Shown: in pieces, positions 18,425-27,572 of the stretch
How the letters are laid out: each line of letters opens with the position of its first letter
Position numbering within the stretch: position 1 is the stretch's first letter
Origin: Prochlorococcus marinus str. MIT 9201
Lineage (GTDB): Bacteria > Cyanobacteriota > Cyanobacteriia > PCC-6307 > Cyanobiaceae
Direction: 5' to 3'
Length of the DNA stretch: 56,069 nt
Assembly: GCF_000759955.1 (NCBI RefSeq)
Contig: NZ_JNAL01000002.1
Location: 1-56,069 of the forward strand
Notes under the pieces: model-generated
What the model saw: only the letters and a program-made list of their open reading frames with translations
Databases searched by the model: none
Told to the model about the DNA's origin: nothing
Translations under genes and position numbers: made by a program

Positions 18425-19174
18425 TCAGAACCTTCTAAGTACCTTCAGCTGAGATTCATTTTCAATCCTTAAATTCCCATTTTTATCAATATCTTTAATT
18501 TTCCATGTATGAGGACAAACACCGCTAGGTAAAAATCTTTTGGTTAGGAACTTATTTGCCGATTTGATCACATATTCCTTTTCATTATTACATTCGATTG
18601 AATCATGAAAAGCTTTAAGAACTTTGGCTGTCCAATAATGTTGATCAATATTATTAGTTTGAAGTACTTTTGATAATGAAATACCCTCTGATGGAGTGTA
18701 ATTTAAGACATTCATGCCAAGACCTATTCTTACATAGATAATTTCTTTGCCTCTTGTTATCACTCTTGGTAAAAATCCAATCAACTTTTTTGAACCAAAA
18801 AAAATATCATTTGGCCATTTCAAGCAAACATTTATATTCTCTTGTCTAAGCATTTCACATATTTTAATACCTAAAGATAAATTAAATATTTGACTTGCAA
18901 ATTCACTTGAAAATATTGGATAAGCTGCACTTAACCAAATCCCGCCTTTAGGAGAAACCCAAGTTTTTAAGTTTTGGCCTACCCCTGAGAACTGTTCTCT
19001 TGCGATTATCGCTACTGGCTGGTTTTTCTTTATTTCAGAATATCCAAGCAAGTTTGTTAGCTCATTTTCGGTACTTTTACATTTTATTTTGTAAAGAAGT
19101 CTCCAGCTTGGATATTGACCCTGAATTTTTTTTAAATAAAAAACTGTTTTAGCTGCTGATCCTATAACTTTCAC
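18425..19174 (-). CDS. birA: Biotin--[acetyl-CoA-carboxylase] ligase
   Basis: It attaches biotin to the carrier protein of acetyl-CoA carboxylase. The 249-residue protein contains the ligase core but no N-terminal helix-turn-helix, so it is a class I, non-repressor form. The LKWPND motif is at 118-123, a catalytic lysine in GSKKLIGF near 130, and the GLGMNVLN segment at 151-158. The glycine-rich biotinyl-AMP loop, normally GRGRxGR, reads SGVGQNLKTW (about 63-72), a diverged version. The start is a GTG. It converges with the ABC ATPase with only 2 bp between. Confidence 0.88.
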   Translation of the reverse strand: MKVIGSAAKTVFYLKKIQGQYPSWRLLYKIKCKSTENELTNLLGYSEIKKNQPVAIIAREQFSGVGQNLKTWVSPKGGIWLSAAYPIFSSEFASQIFNLSLGIKICEMLRQENINVCLKWPNDIFFGSKKLIGFLPRVITRGKEIIYVRIGLGMNVLNYTPSEGISLSKVLQTNNIDQHYWTAKVLKAFHDSIECNNEKEYVIKSANKFLTKRFLPSGVCPHTWKIKDIDKNGNLRIENESQLKVLRRF

Positions 19175-19249
19175 AAATTCTTTATTAAAACAACGGGCAT
19201 CTTTTAGGAGATTAGATTAACTTTAGTCTTAATAAGTAAATTTTACAAA

Positions 19250-19735
19250 TTGGAAAAAAAGTATTTGCCAATAGTGAACAGAAGGAATCCACAGCCATTA
19301 AAAAATTGTCTTGATAATTTCAAAAAATCCTGGGGAGACTTAGATAAACTTTCTAAAATTAACGAAAACTGGAAGAACTTAATCGGTTTGGAACTGTTTC
19401 AAGAATGCAAACCATTAAATATTGAAAAAAAAACACTTACTATTGCAGTAAATCATCCACAGTGGCGGCAAGCTTTAATCTATAACAAGCATAAATTAAA
19501 AGAGAGAATCGAGAAAATTGGAATAACTTTGAATGAAATAAAAATAATACAAAATTACGAAATGAATAATATAAATATTAAAGATACTAATCCAAATATA
19601 GTTTGGGCAAAGCACCCAAGTAGAATCCATCAAAATAATATGTGCATTTGTACTCTCTGCAATTCACCGACTCCAAAGGGCGAAATCAATAGATGGGGAA
19701 AGTGTTCTTTTTGTTGGAGAAAAAAAAATAACTAA
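19250..19735 (+). CDS. DciA-like DUF721 protein with zinc-ribbon C-terminus
   Basis: The 161-residue protein combines a DUF721/DciA domain (residues about 10-100; note LTIAVNHPQWRQALIYNKHKL) with a C-terminal tail holding CICTLC and CSFC cysteine pairs that could bind zinc. DciA proteins are known to act as ancestral loaders of the replicative helicase DnaB. The start is a TTG at 19250; no in-frame ATG offers a better choice. Its end overlaps the convergent menG by 4 bp. The replication role is inferred from the domain, and DciA is a common cyanobacterial solution in genomes lacking DnaC. Confidence 0.8.
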   Translation: MEKKYLPIVNRRNPQPLKNCLDNFKKSWGDLDKLSKINENWKNLIGLELFQECKPLNIEKKTLTIAVNHPQWRQALIYNKHKLKERIEKIGITLNEIKIIQNYEMNNINIKDTNPNIVWAKHPSRIHQNNMCICTLCNSPTPKGEINRWGKCSFCWRKKNN

Positions 19736-20442
19736 ATTCTTTGTTTAATTAGAATTAATATTCCCATCTGCCCTCCTAAAATAGTCCTATATTCAGCTTT
19801 TTCAAATCCAACTTCCTTAGCAATATTTATAAGCTCATTTCTCTTTGGAAAATTTCTTATGCTTTTTTCAATGTATTCGTACTCTGGACCTAAATTAAAA
19901 ATCCGCGAAATGGTTACTACAATGAATCTCAAATAAATTTTCTGAAAAATATTAGATAAAGAATTTTTTGTTGAATGATTAAAATCCAAAAATCCTGCCC
20001 TTCCTTTGTCCTTCAAAAGATAAAAAACTTTTTTTATTCCTTCTTCAACATTGTTCAAATTTCTTAGTCCATATGACATGCAAATTCCATCGAAGTTTTT
20101 TGAATAATCATTCATTTCTAATACATCTTTCATTTCCCACTTAATAAATTTATTTTTTTTTAGCTTAGATTTTTTCATTGCAATATTTAAGATTTCCTCT
20201 GCACTGTCAATCCCAGTAATTGAACCACTTGGACTAACTCTCTCAGAAATTAAAAATGCTAAATCTCCAGTTCCGCAGCACAAATCTGCCCAATCTTCAC
20301 CATTTAAGGGTTTTAATAAATTAACTAATTTCCTTTTCCATAATTTATGTAGTCCAAAACTTAATAGATTATTCAAAAAATCATATTTATAGGAAATTTT
20401 ATTAAAAATGTTTTTGACTTCGATAGATTTTGTGAATTTCAT
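19732..20442 (-). CDS. menG: Demethylphylloquinone methyltransferase (MenG/UbiE family)
   Basis: This SAM-dependent enzyme methylates 2-phytyl-1,4-naphthoquinone to phylloquinone, the photosystem I electron carrier. At 236 residues it has the family length. SAM motif I reads DLCCGTGDLAFL near residue 53, with the following acidic residue in ITGIDSAEEIL; FDGICMSYGLRNL and GRAGFLDFNHS match motifs II and III of the UbiE group. In cyanobacteria this homologue serves phylloquinone synthesis. It lies 45 bp downstream of hisF on the same strand. Confidence 0.92.
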   Translation of the reverse strand: MKFTKSIEVKNIFNKISYKYDFLNNLLSFGLHKLWKRKLVNLLKPLNGEDWADLCCGTGDLAFLISERVSPSGSITGIDSAEEILNIAMKKSKLKKNKFIKWEMKDVLEMNDYSKNFDGICMSYGLRNLNNVEEGIKKVFYLLKDKGRAGFLDFNHSTKNSLSNIFQKIYLRFIVVTISRIFNLGPEYEYIEKSIRNFPKRNELINIAKEVGFEKAEYRTILGGQMGILILIKQRI

Positions 20443-20487
20443 CTTTAAATTTTAAAATTATTTCTTTTTGGTATTAAATTTATTTTT

Positions 20488-21258
20488 TTATTCATATGGT
20501 CTTATTAGAAGTTTTTTTTCGAGTAGGAAAGTTTTTATTTCTTGTAAAGTAAGTTTCTTATCATGAAGTAATGACGCTAAAAGTGCTGCTGATGCCCTTC
20601 CTTCTTTGAAAACATCATAGATATCTTCAAGAGAACCTGCTCCTCCAGAAGCAATTACTGGGATATCAACAACATTTGCAACAGATTTTGTCAAATGCAA
20701 ATCATATCCATTTTGCGTTCCATCACCATCCATTGAAGTTAGCAATATTTCCCCCGCGCCTAATTCTTCAACTTTCTTTGCCCAACTGAATACATCTATT
20801 CCAGTATTTTCTCTCCCCCCTTTTACATATACCTCCCATTCACCAAGCTTATTAACTTTTCTTCTAGCATCAATTGCTATCACGATGCATTGAGTACCAA
20901 ATTCTCTAGAACTTTCATAAATCAAATCAGGATTTCTTACAGCTGAGGAATTCAAACTAACTTTATCCGCTCCTGCTCTTAAAAGATCATTAATAGAAGA
21001 AACAGAATCTATGCCTCCCCCTACAGTAAAGGGGATTTTTACTGATTTTGCTGTCCTAGAAACAAGGTCAATTAATGTATTTCGATTTTCCACACTTGCT
21101 CTAATATCTAAAAATACCAATTCATCTGCACCTTCATCAGAATATCTACAAGCCAACTCAACAGGATCACCTGAGTCTCTCAAGTTAACAAAATTTACAC
21201 CTTTAACGACTCTGCCATTGGCGACATCTAAACAAGGAATTAAACGAAGAGCAACCAT
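20488..21258 (-). CDS. hisF: Imidazole glycerol phosphate synthase, cyclase subunit
   Basis: With HisH it turns PRFAR plus glutamine-derived ammonia into imidazole glycerol phosphate and AICAR in histidine synthesis. It is a 256-residue half-barrel-duplicated TIM barrel. Catalytic D11 lies in [18 protein letters not shown], and the second catalytic aspartate lies in VIAIDARR near residue 130. Phosphate-binding glycines are seen in FTVGGGIDS and VIASGGAGS. The rest of the histidine pathway is scattered elsewhere, as usual in cyanobacteria. It is divergent from the DUF2862 gene (59-bp gap). Confidence 0.97.
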   Translation of the reverse strand: MVALRLIPCLDVANGRVVKGVNFVNLRDSGDPVELACRYSDEGADELVFLDIRASVENRNTLIDLVSRTAKSVKIPFTVGGGIDSVSSINDLLRAGADKVSLNSSAVRNPDLIYESSREFGTQCIVIAIDARRKVNKLGEWEVYVKGGRENTGIDVFSWAKKVEELGAGEILLTSMDGDGTQNGYDLHLTKSVANVVDIPVIASGGAGSLEDIYDVFKEGRASAALLASLLHDKKLTLQEIKTFLLEKKLLIRPYE

Positions 21259-21317
21259 TTTAATAAAAATTGTCCAAATGCTGTTAATCTTGCATAATAG
21301 CTTCCATTTTACCTCTT

Positions 21318-21542
21318 ATGGCTGAAACAAAATTATTACCAAAAATTGGTAGTAAAATCAAAATTAACATTAACAAAGTAAAGGATAGACTACCAGCAAA
21401 ATTAGTTGATCAAATATCCTCTAATCCTAAAGCCGTAATAACAGGCTATAAAATGACAGATGGCAGGAGTATTGGAATCACCGCAAAATTTCAGAATGGT
21501 GAGCAAAATTGGTTTTTTCCAGAAGAAATTGAGAAAGGTTAA
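21318..21542 (+). CDS. DUF2862 conserved cyanobacterial protein
   Basis: This small soluble protein of 74 residues has a beta-rich core with KIGSKIKININKVKDRLP at the start, GYKMTDGRSIGITAKFQNG in the middle and WFFPEEIE at the end. That pattern is typical of DUF2862, which is restricted to oxygenic phototrophs. It lies 8 bp upstream of chlG and is probably co-transcribed with it; no function is established. Confidence 0.85.
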   Translation: MAETKLLPKIGSKIKININKVKDRLPAKLVDQISSNPKAVITGYKMTDGRSIGITAKFQNGEQNWFFPEEIEKG

Positions 21543-21550
21543 AGAGTAAA

Positions 21551-22498
21551 GTGAATGATCCAAAACAACTACTAGGAATTAAGGGTGCCTCTGAAACTTC
21601 AAGTATATGGAAACTTCGTATACAGTTAATGAAGCCAATTACGTGGATCCCTTTGATATGGGGTGTTATCTGTGGAGCAGCTGCGAGTGGAAATTTTGAA
21701 TGGACATTTAGCAATGTTTTAGCTTCATTAGCATGCATGTTAATGAGTGGGCCACTTCTGGCAGGTTATACGCAAACGATAAATGATTTTTTTGATAAAG
21801 AAATTGATGCAATTAACGAACCCAATAGACCAATTCCTTCTGGGAAAATTTCAATTAAAGATGTAAAAATTCAAATCTGGGTATTACTTATCGCAGGCCT
21901 ATTAGTTGCTTTTCTATTAGATTTATATGCTAAACATAACTTTCCCTCCGTCTTACTTTTAGCATTAGGTGGATCGTTTGTTAGTTATATATATTCTGCT
22001 CCACCTCTTAAATTAAAGCAAAATGGTTGGCTTGGAAATTATGCATTAGGCGCATCATATATAGCTTTACCTTGGTGGGCAGGACAAGCCTTGTTTGGGA
22101 AATTAACTGTTGTGACAGCATTACTAACACTTGCTTATAGCCTCTCCGGACTTGGTATTGCTGTTATTAATGATTTCAAAAGCGTTGAAGGAGATTCAAA
22201 GTTAGGCTTGAACTCTTTACCAGTAGTATTTGGAATTAAAAATGCAAGCAGAATAAGTGCAGGACTGATTGATATTTTTCAATTGGCAATGGTTTTAGTA
22301 TTAGTTATTATTGGTCAACATTTAGCCTCTGTAATATTGGTTTTATTGATAGTTCCACAAATTACATTTCAAGATATGTGGTTATTAAGAGATCCTCTAA
22401 AATTTGATGTCAAATATCAAGCGAGTGCCCAACCATTTCTTATAACTGGAATGTTAGTTACGGCTTTAGCAATAGGACATAGTTTTTTAGTTGCTTAA
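21551..22498 (+). CDS. chlG: Chlorophyll synthase
   Basis: It esterifies chlorophyllide with phytyl or geranylgeranyl diphosphate, the final step of chlorophyll synthesis; in Prochlorococcus the products are divinyl chlorophylls. This is a UbiA-family membrane protein of 315 residues with about eight to nine helices. The first prenyl-diphosphate motif is NDFFDKEIDAINEPNRPIPS and the second is INDFKSVEGDSKLG. The start is a GTG at 21551. It overlaps the penicillin-binding protein gene by 8 bp. Confidence 0.97.
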   Translation: MNDPKQLLGIKGASETSSIWKLRIQLMKPITWIPLIWGVICGAAASGNFEWTFSNVLASLACMLMSGPLLAGYTQTINDFFDKEIDAINEPNRPIPSGKISIKDVKIQIWVLLIAGLLVAFLLDLYAKHNFPSVLLLALGGSFVSYIYSAPPLKLKQNGWLGNYALGASYIALPWWAGQALFGKLTVVTALLTLAYSLSGLGIAVINDFKSVEGDSKLGLNSLPVVFGIKNASRISAGLIDIFQLAMVLVLVIIGQHLASVILVLLIVPQITFQDMWLLRDPLKFDVKYQASAQPFLITGMLVTALAIGHSFLVA

Positions 22499-24269
22499 GT
22501 TGCAAAAGATTAAATCCAAATCTTTTGTTTTAATCATTCCAATATTTATTTTTTTTGGAATATCTTTTTATGTTTATAACCTAATATTTACTACATTAAA
22601 ATTTGACATATCTAAAAATAAAACCTCTCGGGCAACTAAATATTCTTATGTAATATCATCTTCTGATAATGCGATACTAAGCAAATTAAGCCGCAAATTT
22701 GAAATAGATAATAGTCAACATAAAATTCCATTTTTTCTTGCAAATTCTTTTATATCTTCAGAAGATAAAAGATTTTATAAACATAATGGAATTGATTTAA
22801 AAAGTATTTCACGTGCACTTTTTCAAAATATTAGAAGTGGTTATGTTAAGGAAGGAGGAAGTACGATTACTCAACAAGTTTCTAGATTACTTTTTCTAAA
22901 TAATGATTTGAGTTTTCAAAGAAAAATCAAAGAAATATTTATATCACTTATACTTGAATTGAGATATGACAAAAATCAAATTTTAAAATTATATTTAAAT
23001 AATATTTATTTAGGATCAGGAGCATACGGGGTTAACGAGGCTTCTCAAGTTTATTTCGGAAAACTTATAGATGAATTGACTTTATCAGAAATCGCATTAA
23101 TTGCAGGATTAGCTCCAGCTCCATCAATTTATTCACCTTATAAAAATTTGGAACTAGCTATTAAAAATAGAAATAAAGTTCTTGAATCAATGTATATTGA
23201 TGGGTATATTTCTCTCGAAAATAAGAATAAGGCTATTAGAGAGAAAATAAACTTAAATTATCAAACAACTGATAATTTTTTAGATGATCAATTACTAATA
23301 AAGTTTATTCTTGAGGAAGCAGATAAAAGAATTAAAAATAAAAAGAATTTTAAGTTTTTAAGGATTAAATCTTCAATCAATAAAGATTGGCAAGAAAAAG
23401 CCCAAAAAATCTCAAATTATGCGGGTCCTAAAGAAATTGAGTTTGCCTTATTATCAATAGAATCAAACACAGGACTAATCAGAACAATGGTAACAAGCAA
23501 AAATCCATCAATAAATCAATATAATCGGGTAATTTCATCTGTAAGACCTTTAGGTTCTACTTTTAAAATAATTCCTTATGCTGCTGCTTTAAAAGAAGGT
23601 ATAAAATTAAGCGATAAATTTGAGGACTCTCCAAGATGCTGGGAAAGTTATTGTCCAAAAAATTTTTCAGAAGAGTATAAAGGTTTAGTATCTTTGATTG
23701 AATCATTTAAAAGTTCATCCAACATAGTTCCAATATCAATAACAAAAAAAATCGGCTTAAAAAAAACTATTAATCTAGCCAATTCATTTGGTCTAGGCTA
23801 TAAGCAAGAGTTTAAGGAATTCCCGTCATTAGCTATTGGTTCTTTTGGAGATAATCTTTTAAACATTACAAATGCATATTCTGCAATAAATAATAATGGG
23901 AAGATTCAAATCCCTAGTATCATTGAAAAAATAGAATCATTTAATAATAAATCTATTTGGGAAAACAAATCTATTTCCAAGAAAATATTAGATTTAAAAG
24001 TAAACAGAAAAATAAATAAACTTCTTGAAAAATCTGTAAAAGAAGGAACTTCAAAAGCAGCCTCTATTAAAGGAAAGAAAATTTATGGAAAAACAGGAAC
24101 ATCTGATGGGAATAAAGATCTCTGGTTTATTGGTTCCATTTATAATCTTACAACAGGGATCTGGATAGGTTACGACGATAACAGAGAATCTGAATTATCT
24201 AGTGGAAATGCAGCAAATTTATGGAAGCAGTTTATAGCTGAAATTTATAAAATCCCAATTAAAAAATAA
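22491..24269 (+). CDS. Class A penicillin-binding protein (transglycosylase/transpeptidase)
   Basis: It polymerises and crosslinks peptidoglycan at the outer face of the plasma membrane. A single N-terminal membrane anchor (residues 11-35) precedes the GT51 domain: catalytic E91 in SSEDKRFYKHNGID, then GGSTITQQVSR at 122-132. The transpeptidase domain has all three motifs: S356-TFK359, SSN near 409-411 and KTG at 534-536. At 592 residues it is a compact class A enzyme. The start is a TTG at 22491 overlapping chlG; another in-frame TTG lies at 22500. It is probably an mrcA/ponA-type gene. Confidence 0.93.
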   Translation: MLKLQKIKSKSFVLIIPIFIFFGISFYVYNLIFTTLKFDISKNKTSRATKYSYVISSSDNAILSKLSRKFEIDNSQHKIPFFLANSFISSEDKRFYKHNGIDLKSISRALFQNIRSGYVKEGGSTITQQVSRLLFLNNDLSFQRKIKEIFISLILELRYDKNQILKLYLNNIYLGSGAYGVNEASQVYFGKLIDELTLSEIALIAGLAPAPSIYSPYKNLELAIKNRNKVLESMYIDGYISLENKNKAIREKINLNYQTTDNFLDDQLLIKFILEEADKRIKNKKNFKFLRIKSSINKDWQEKAQKISNYAGPKEIEFALLSIESNTGLIRTMVTSKNPSINQYNRVISSVRPLGSTFKIIPYAAALKEGIKLSDKFEDSPRCWESYCPKNFSEEYKGLVSLIESFKSSSNIVPISITKKIGLKKTINLANSFGLGYKQEFKEFPSLAIGSFGDNLLNITNAYSAINNNGKIQIPSIIEKIESFNNKSIWENKSISKKILDLKVNRKINKLLEKSVKEGTSKAASIKGKKIYGKTGTSDGNKDLWFIGSIYNLTTGIWIGYDDNRESELSSGNAANLWKQFIAEIYKIPIKK

Positions 24270-24278
24270 ATTATATTT

Positions 24279-25595
24279 TTAAGATTTATAAGAAATTATT
24301 GCAGAATAAAATCCATCCCCAGGATAATCTAAGCTAGGTAAAATTTGCTTTTGGCTAACCAATTTAAAAGCTTTGTTTTTTTCAATAAATCTTTCAATTA
24401 AAAGATTATTTTCATCGGGACAAATAGTACAAGTTGAATAAACTAAAGTTCCATCTTTTTTCAAAAGAGGAAAAATACTCTCCAATAGTTTTTCCTGTAA
24501 TAAGGTTAAAGATTTTATTTTTTCTTTACTTAAAGACCATCTAGAATCTGGATTCCTGGATAGAGTTCCAATGCCAGAACAGGGGGCATCTAATAAAATT
24601 TTATCAAAATAAGATATAAACTTAGGATTCAATTCAATCAAACTCGTAGCGTCAGCCTTAAGAGTATTAACAGATTTCAAATTTAACCTTTCCAAATTTG
24701 ATTGCAGTATTTTCAATCTTTTTGCTGATCTATCTACAGCAAGGATTTCAGCACTATCATTTGTTAATTCTGCTAGGTGGGTAGACTTACTTCCTGGAGC
24801 TGCACAAGCATCTAAAATCTTTTCACCTTCTTTTGGATTTAAGAGAGGTGCTATCCACTGAGAAGATCTATCTTGAATTGTCCAAAGTCCATCACTATAT
24901 CCTGGTAAATTTTTTATAGATCTTGGATTAGATTTTAAAGTAATTCCATTATGTAAATCCTTAATAATTTCAGCATCAATTTTATTTTCATGAAGTACTT
25001 TCAAAAATTCATATAAATTAGTTTTTAATTGGTTAATTCTCAAATCAATTGAAGGTTTTTTATTAAATGACTTAACGATATTTTCACCCTCGTTATTACC
25101 GACCCATTTATAAAGATCCTTCACAAGCCATAATGGAAATGATTCAAGATATGAAATTCTTTCTTTTTTATCAGAAGATAATTTCGGAAAAATTTTTTGT
25201 TCTAATTTTCTTGATGCATTTCTCAATATCGCATTTACAGTCCCAGCTAAACCATTTAAATCTGTTTTTTTAGCAACTTCTACAGTAGTAGAAATAGCTG
25301 CAGAAAATGGAATTTTATCCATTTTCAATAGTTGATATAAACCTATATGTAGAAGCCATCTTAATTTTGGAGGCTGCTTTTTATGAGTAATTTTTGATGT
25401 ATGATCCATCCAAAGATCAAGAAATTTCCTATACCTTATGCATCCAAAAGATAATTCTGTAATAAAAGCTATATCGAGAGAATTAAATTGATAATTTCTT
25501 AAAACCTTTTCATGGGCATGATCAGAAAAATCGCCAGAACTAACTTTTAATAAAATTTCCCAAGCTGCTTTTCTTTGTAAAAATCCTATGCTCAA
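24279..25595 (-). CDS. rsmB: 16S rRNA m5C967 methyltransferase
   Basis: It methylates C967 of 16S rRNA. The N-terminal NusB-like RNA-binding domain (residues about 5-140) includes AWEILLKVSSGDFSDHAH, and the C-terminal Rossmann methyltransferase contains SAM motif LDACAAPGSKSTHLAEL near 255. The two catalytic cysteines lie in DAPCSGIGTLSRNPDSRW and VYSTCTICPDEN. The 438-residue length is normal. The start is a TTG (MSIGFLQRKAAW). It converges with the penicillin-binding protein gene; the 486 bp upstream of its start hold two small broken frames. Confidence 0.95.
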   Translation of the reverse strand: MSIGFLQRKAAWEILLKVSSGDFSDHAHEKVLRNYQFNSLDIAFITELSFGCIRYRKFLDLWMDHTSKITHKKQPPKLRWLLHIGLYQLLKMDKIPFSAAISTTVEVAKKTDLNGLAGTVNAILRNASRKLEQKIFPKLSSDKKERISYLESFPLWLVKDLYKWVGNNEGENIVKSFNKKPSIDLRINQLKTNLYEFLKVLHENKIDAEIIKDLHNGITLKSNPRSIKNLPGYSDGLWTIQDRSSQWIAPLLNPKEGEKILDACAAPGSKSTHLAELTNDSAEILAVDRSAKRLKILQSNLERLNLKSVNTLKADATSLIELNPKFISYFDKILLDAPCSGIGTLSRNPDSRWSLSKEKIKSLTLLQEKLLESIFPLLKKDGTLVYSTCTICPDENNLLIERFIEKNKAFKLVSQKQILPSLDYPGDGFYSAIISYKS

Positions 25596-25645
25596 AATAT
25601 AATTTATTTCTAAAGTTAACTTTAATATACAAAAAATTGAAAAAT

Positions 25646-25781
25646 TTAAACTAATTTTTCAATTGCAGAATTGAACCAAATAAAACCTAAGAAAGAAATC
25701 AGTGATAGATTAAATCCTAAAAAAAGAAAGATATTTAAAGAATGAATTCTTTCCGAAATTTTTTTTTTCTTGATACTTCAT
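25646..25781 (-). pseudogene. Small single-helix membrane peptide interrupted at an A10 run
   Basis: An ATG at 25781 opens MKYQEKK. Just after it comes a run of ten A (coding strand, 25759-25768) and the frame closes after 23 codons. One frame over, starting in the same A run, the sequence is open to 25646 and encodes KISERIHSLNIFLFLGFNLS followed by LISFLGFIWFNSAIEKLV, a convincing single membrane helix with no start codon of its own. An A9 or A12 run would join the two into a peptide of about 44 residues. Options are a real frameshift, a sequencing error, or expression rescued by slippage on the poly(A) run. Confidence 0.5.
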
Positions 25782-25800
25782 TAGTAAAATAAAAACTTAA

Positions 25801-25989
25801 TCAGGAATTCAAATGGCAACCAATATTGATTGATCCAGCATCAAGCATTCTTCCTAACTTAATTGCTATAGATTCCTCCAATCTTGTAAAATTCGATTGA
25901 TGGGTAGTTATCCAATCTAATTCAGAAAAAGTGATAATACCAGTTAAATTACTTTTTAAAAAAGTGTTCCAATTTTCATTAGATAAATT
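25801..25989 (-). pseudogene. 62-codon conserved-looking frame without a start codon
   Basis: Between a TAA at 25990-25992 and a TGA at 25801-25803, the minus strand is open for 62 codons with clearly protein-like composition: NENWNTFLKSNLTGIITFSE, then LDWITTHQSNFTRLEES, then IKLGRMLDAGSINIGCHLNS. It has no ATG, GTG or TTG near its 5' end. An ATG one frame over at 25979 would enter this frame if the coding-strand T6 run (25958-25963) had one more T. It resembles small hypothetical proteins of marine picocyanobacteria, but I cannot name a family. It ends 20 bp before the A10-interrupted peptide. Confidence 0.45.
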
Positions 25990-26081
25990 TTATTTTATAA
26001 ATTAACATCACTCTGTAATATTTCGTAATAATATAATATTCTTTTAATTTTTCAAAACCAACTTAGTTTATTACTTTTAAT
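25990..26081. other. AT-rich remainder of the 486-bp gap
   Basis: The 25596-26081 interval lacks an intact gene. Apart from the two broken frames, the stretches 25596-25645 and 25990-26081 are plain AT-rich sequence in which I see no RNA gene, strong hairpin or repeat. Confidence 0.5.
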
Positions 26082-27572
26082 TTATTGAATATTTCTTAAA
26101 AATTTATCGGCCGTTTTTAAGTGATTATTTAATTTTTCGTCTGACATTTTATCGAGATTTCTCGTTAACATTGCCAGACGATATTGCTTTCTAAAAAAGC
26201 TTTCATTATCTTTAATAAATTTCCAAAATAAGCCATCCCATATTTCACACCATGGACCACTTTTAAAATTAGACATTTTTTTTACATAATTAGAACTTGA
26301 TATATATGGTTTTGTTGAAAAGATACCTCCATCACTGAACTGACTCATTCCGTAAACATTTGGGACCATGACCCAATCATAGGAATCAATAAACATTTCC
26401 ATAAACCATTTATAAACTTGATTAGGGTGGATTCTACATAGAAGCATGAAGTTACCAATAATCATTAACCTCTCAATATGGTGACAATAACCATATTTAA
26501 TAATATTTTTTATAACAACGTCTACTGGTTCAATTCCTGTATTTCCCTGATAAAAAGATTCTGGAATTGGCTTATCTTCAAAATCCCAAAAATTACTTTT
26601 TCGCATCTTTGTTCCATACTTTTTATAGACGAGACAAATAAATTCTCTCCATCCAATAATTTGACGAATAAAACCTTCTAAAGAGTTAATAGGAACATTA
26701 TTATTTTTTGCAAAAAGTAATGCTTTATTTACTACCACATCTGGAGTTAATAAGCCGCTATTTAAAAGAGGAGAAAGTAAACTATGCCATAAAAAAGAAT
26801 TTTCTCTAGAAATAGCATCCTCATAATCTCCAAATAAGAAAAATCTATGTTTAAAAAAATCATTTAACCATTCATCTGCCTCATCAAAATTAGTTGGATA
26901 TAAAAAGTTATCACTTTCTCCAATAAACTTAATATCAAAATTGGCTAACGATCTTTCTGCATTAACTACAAATTTATTTTTTTGTAATTTAGGTGTATTG
27001 GGTATGTTTATTTCTTTTGGTAATTTTTTTCTGTTCATTTCATCGAAACTCCATTTACCACCTTCAGGTGTATCATCAGTATTAACTAATATCTTTTGGC
27101 TCTTTCTTTGATTCTCATAAAATCTCCCCATAAGAGGTTTTTTTGCATTTGATGCAAATAAATCTTTTATATCTTCACTGCTCATAAACATAGGAGAAGG
27201 CAAAATATTTAAAGCTAAATTATTACTTTCAACAAAATTATTAATCCTCTTCATTATTAAAAAATCATGAGGGTCAATGAGATTTATTTTCTGATATTTA
27301 TTTTTAATAAATTCCGATAAGTAATCAATTGTAGAAACATTATTCTTGTTTTCGATATATAAAACTTTAAAGCCAGATTTTTCTAAATAATTTTTATAAG
27401 CGAGCATAGATGCTCTATGAAAAACTAACTTATTTTTATGGTTAATTAATTTATGAAATTTATCATTTCCAAAAAATAATGAGTCTTCCAAAATCAAAAC
27501 TTCACAATTTATTTTTAAGATTGGGCTTTCTCTAAAAAGTTGATTCGGGAAAATGATTGATACTTGTTTCAT
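26082..27572 (-). CDS. Photolyase/cryptochrome-related protein (DPRP family)
   Basis: This 496-residue flavoprotein belongs to the deoxyribodipyrimidine photolyase-related group, whose characterised members are bacterial (6-4) photolyases and CryB-type photoreceptors. Landmarks are FPNQLF at the N-terminus, [13 protein letters not shown] (300-312), the HHIERLM active-site histidines at 364-365, [20 protein letters not shown] (397-416) and the FAD-site C-terminus. Of the four 4Fe-4S cysteines of the family only the last has a clear counterpart (C442). The usual YCxxC stretch is replaced by SNFKSGPW and the upstream ligand position by GIEPVDVV. The ATG overlaps the DUF2256 stop. DNA repair or light sensing are both possible. 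Confidence 0.88.
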   Translation of the reverse strand: MKQVSIIFPNQLFRESPILKINCEVLILEDSLFFGNDKFHKLINHKNKLVFHRASMLAYKNYLEKSGFKVLYIENKNNVSTIDYLSEFIKNKYQKINLIDPHDFLIMKRINNFVESNNLALNILPSPMFMSSEDIKDLFASNAKKPLMGRFYENQRKSQKILVNTDDTPEGGKWSFDEMNRKKLPKEINIPNTPKLQKNKFVVNAERSLANFDIKFIGESDNFLYPTNFDEADEWLNDFFKHRFFLFGDYEDAISRENSFLWHSLLSPLLNSGLLTPDVVVNKALLFAKNNNVPINSLEGFIRQIIGWREFICLVYKKYGTKMRKSNFWDFEDKPIPESFYQGNTGIEPVDVVIKNIIKYGYCHHIERLMIIGNFMLLCRIHPNQVYKWFMEMFIDSYDWVMVPNVYGMSQFSDGGIFSTKPYISSSNYVKKMSNFKSGPWCEIWDGLFWKFIKDNESFFRKQYRLAMLTRNLDKMSDEKLNNHLKTADKFLRNIQ

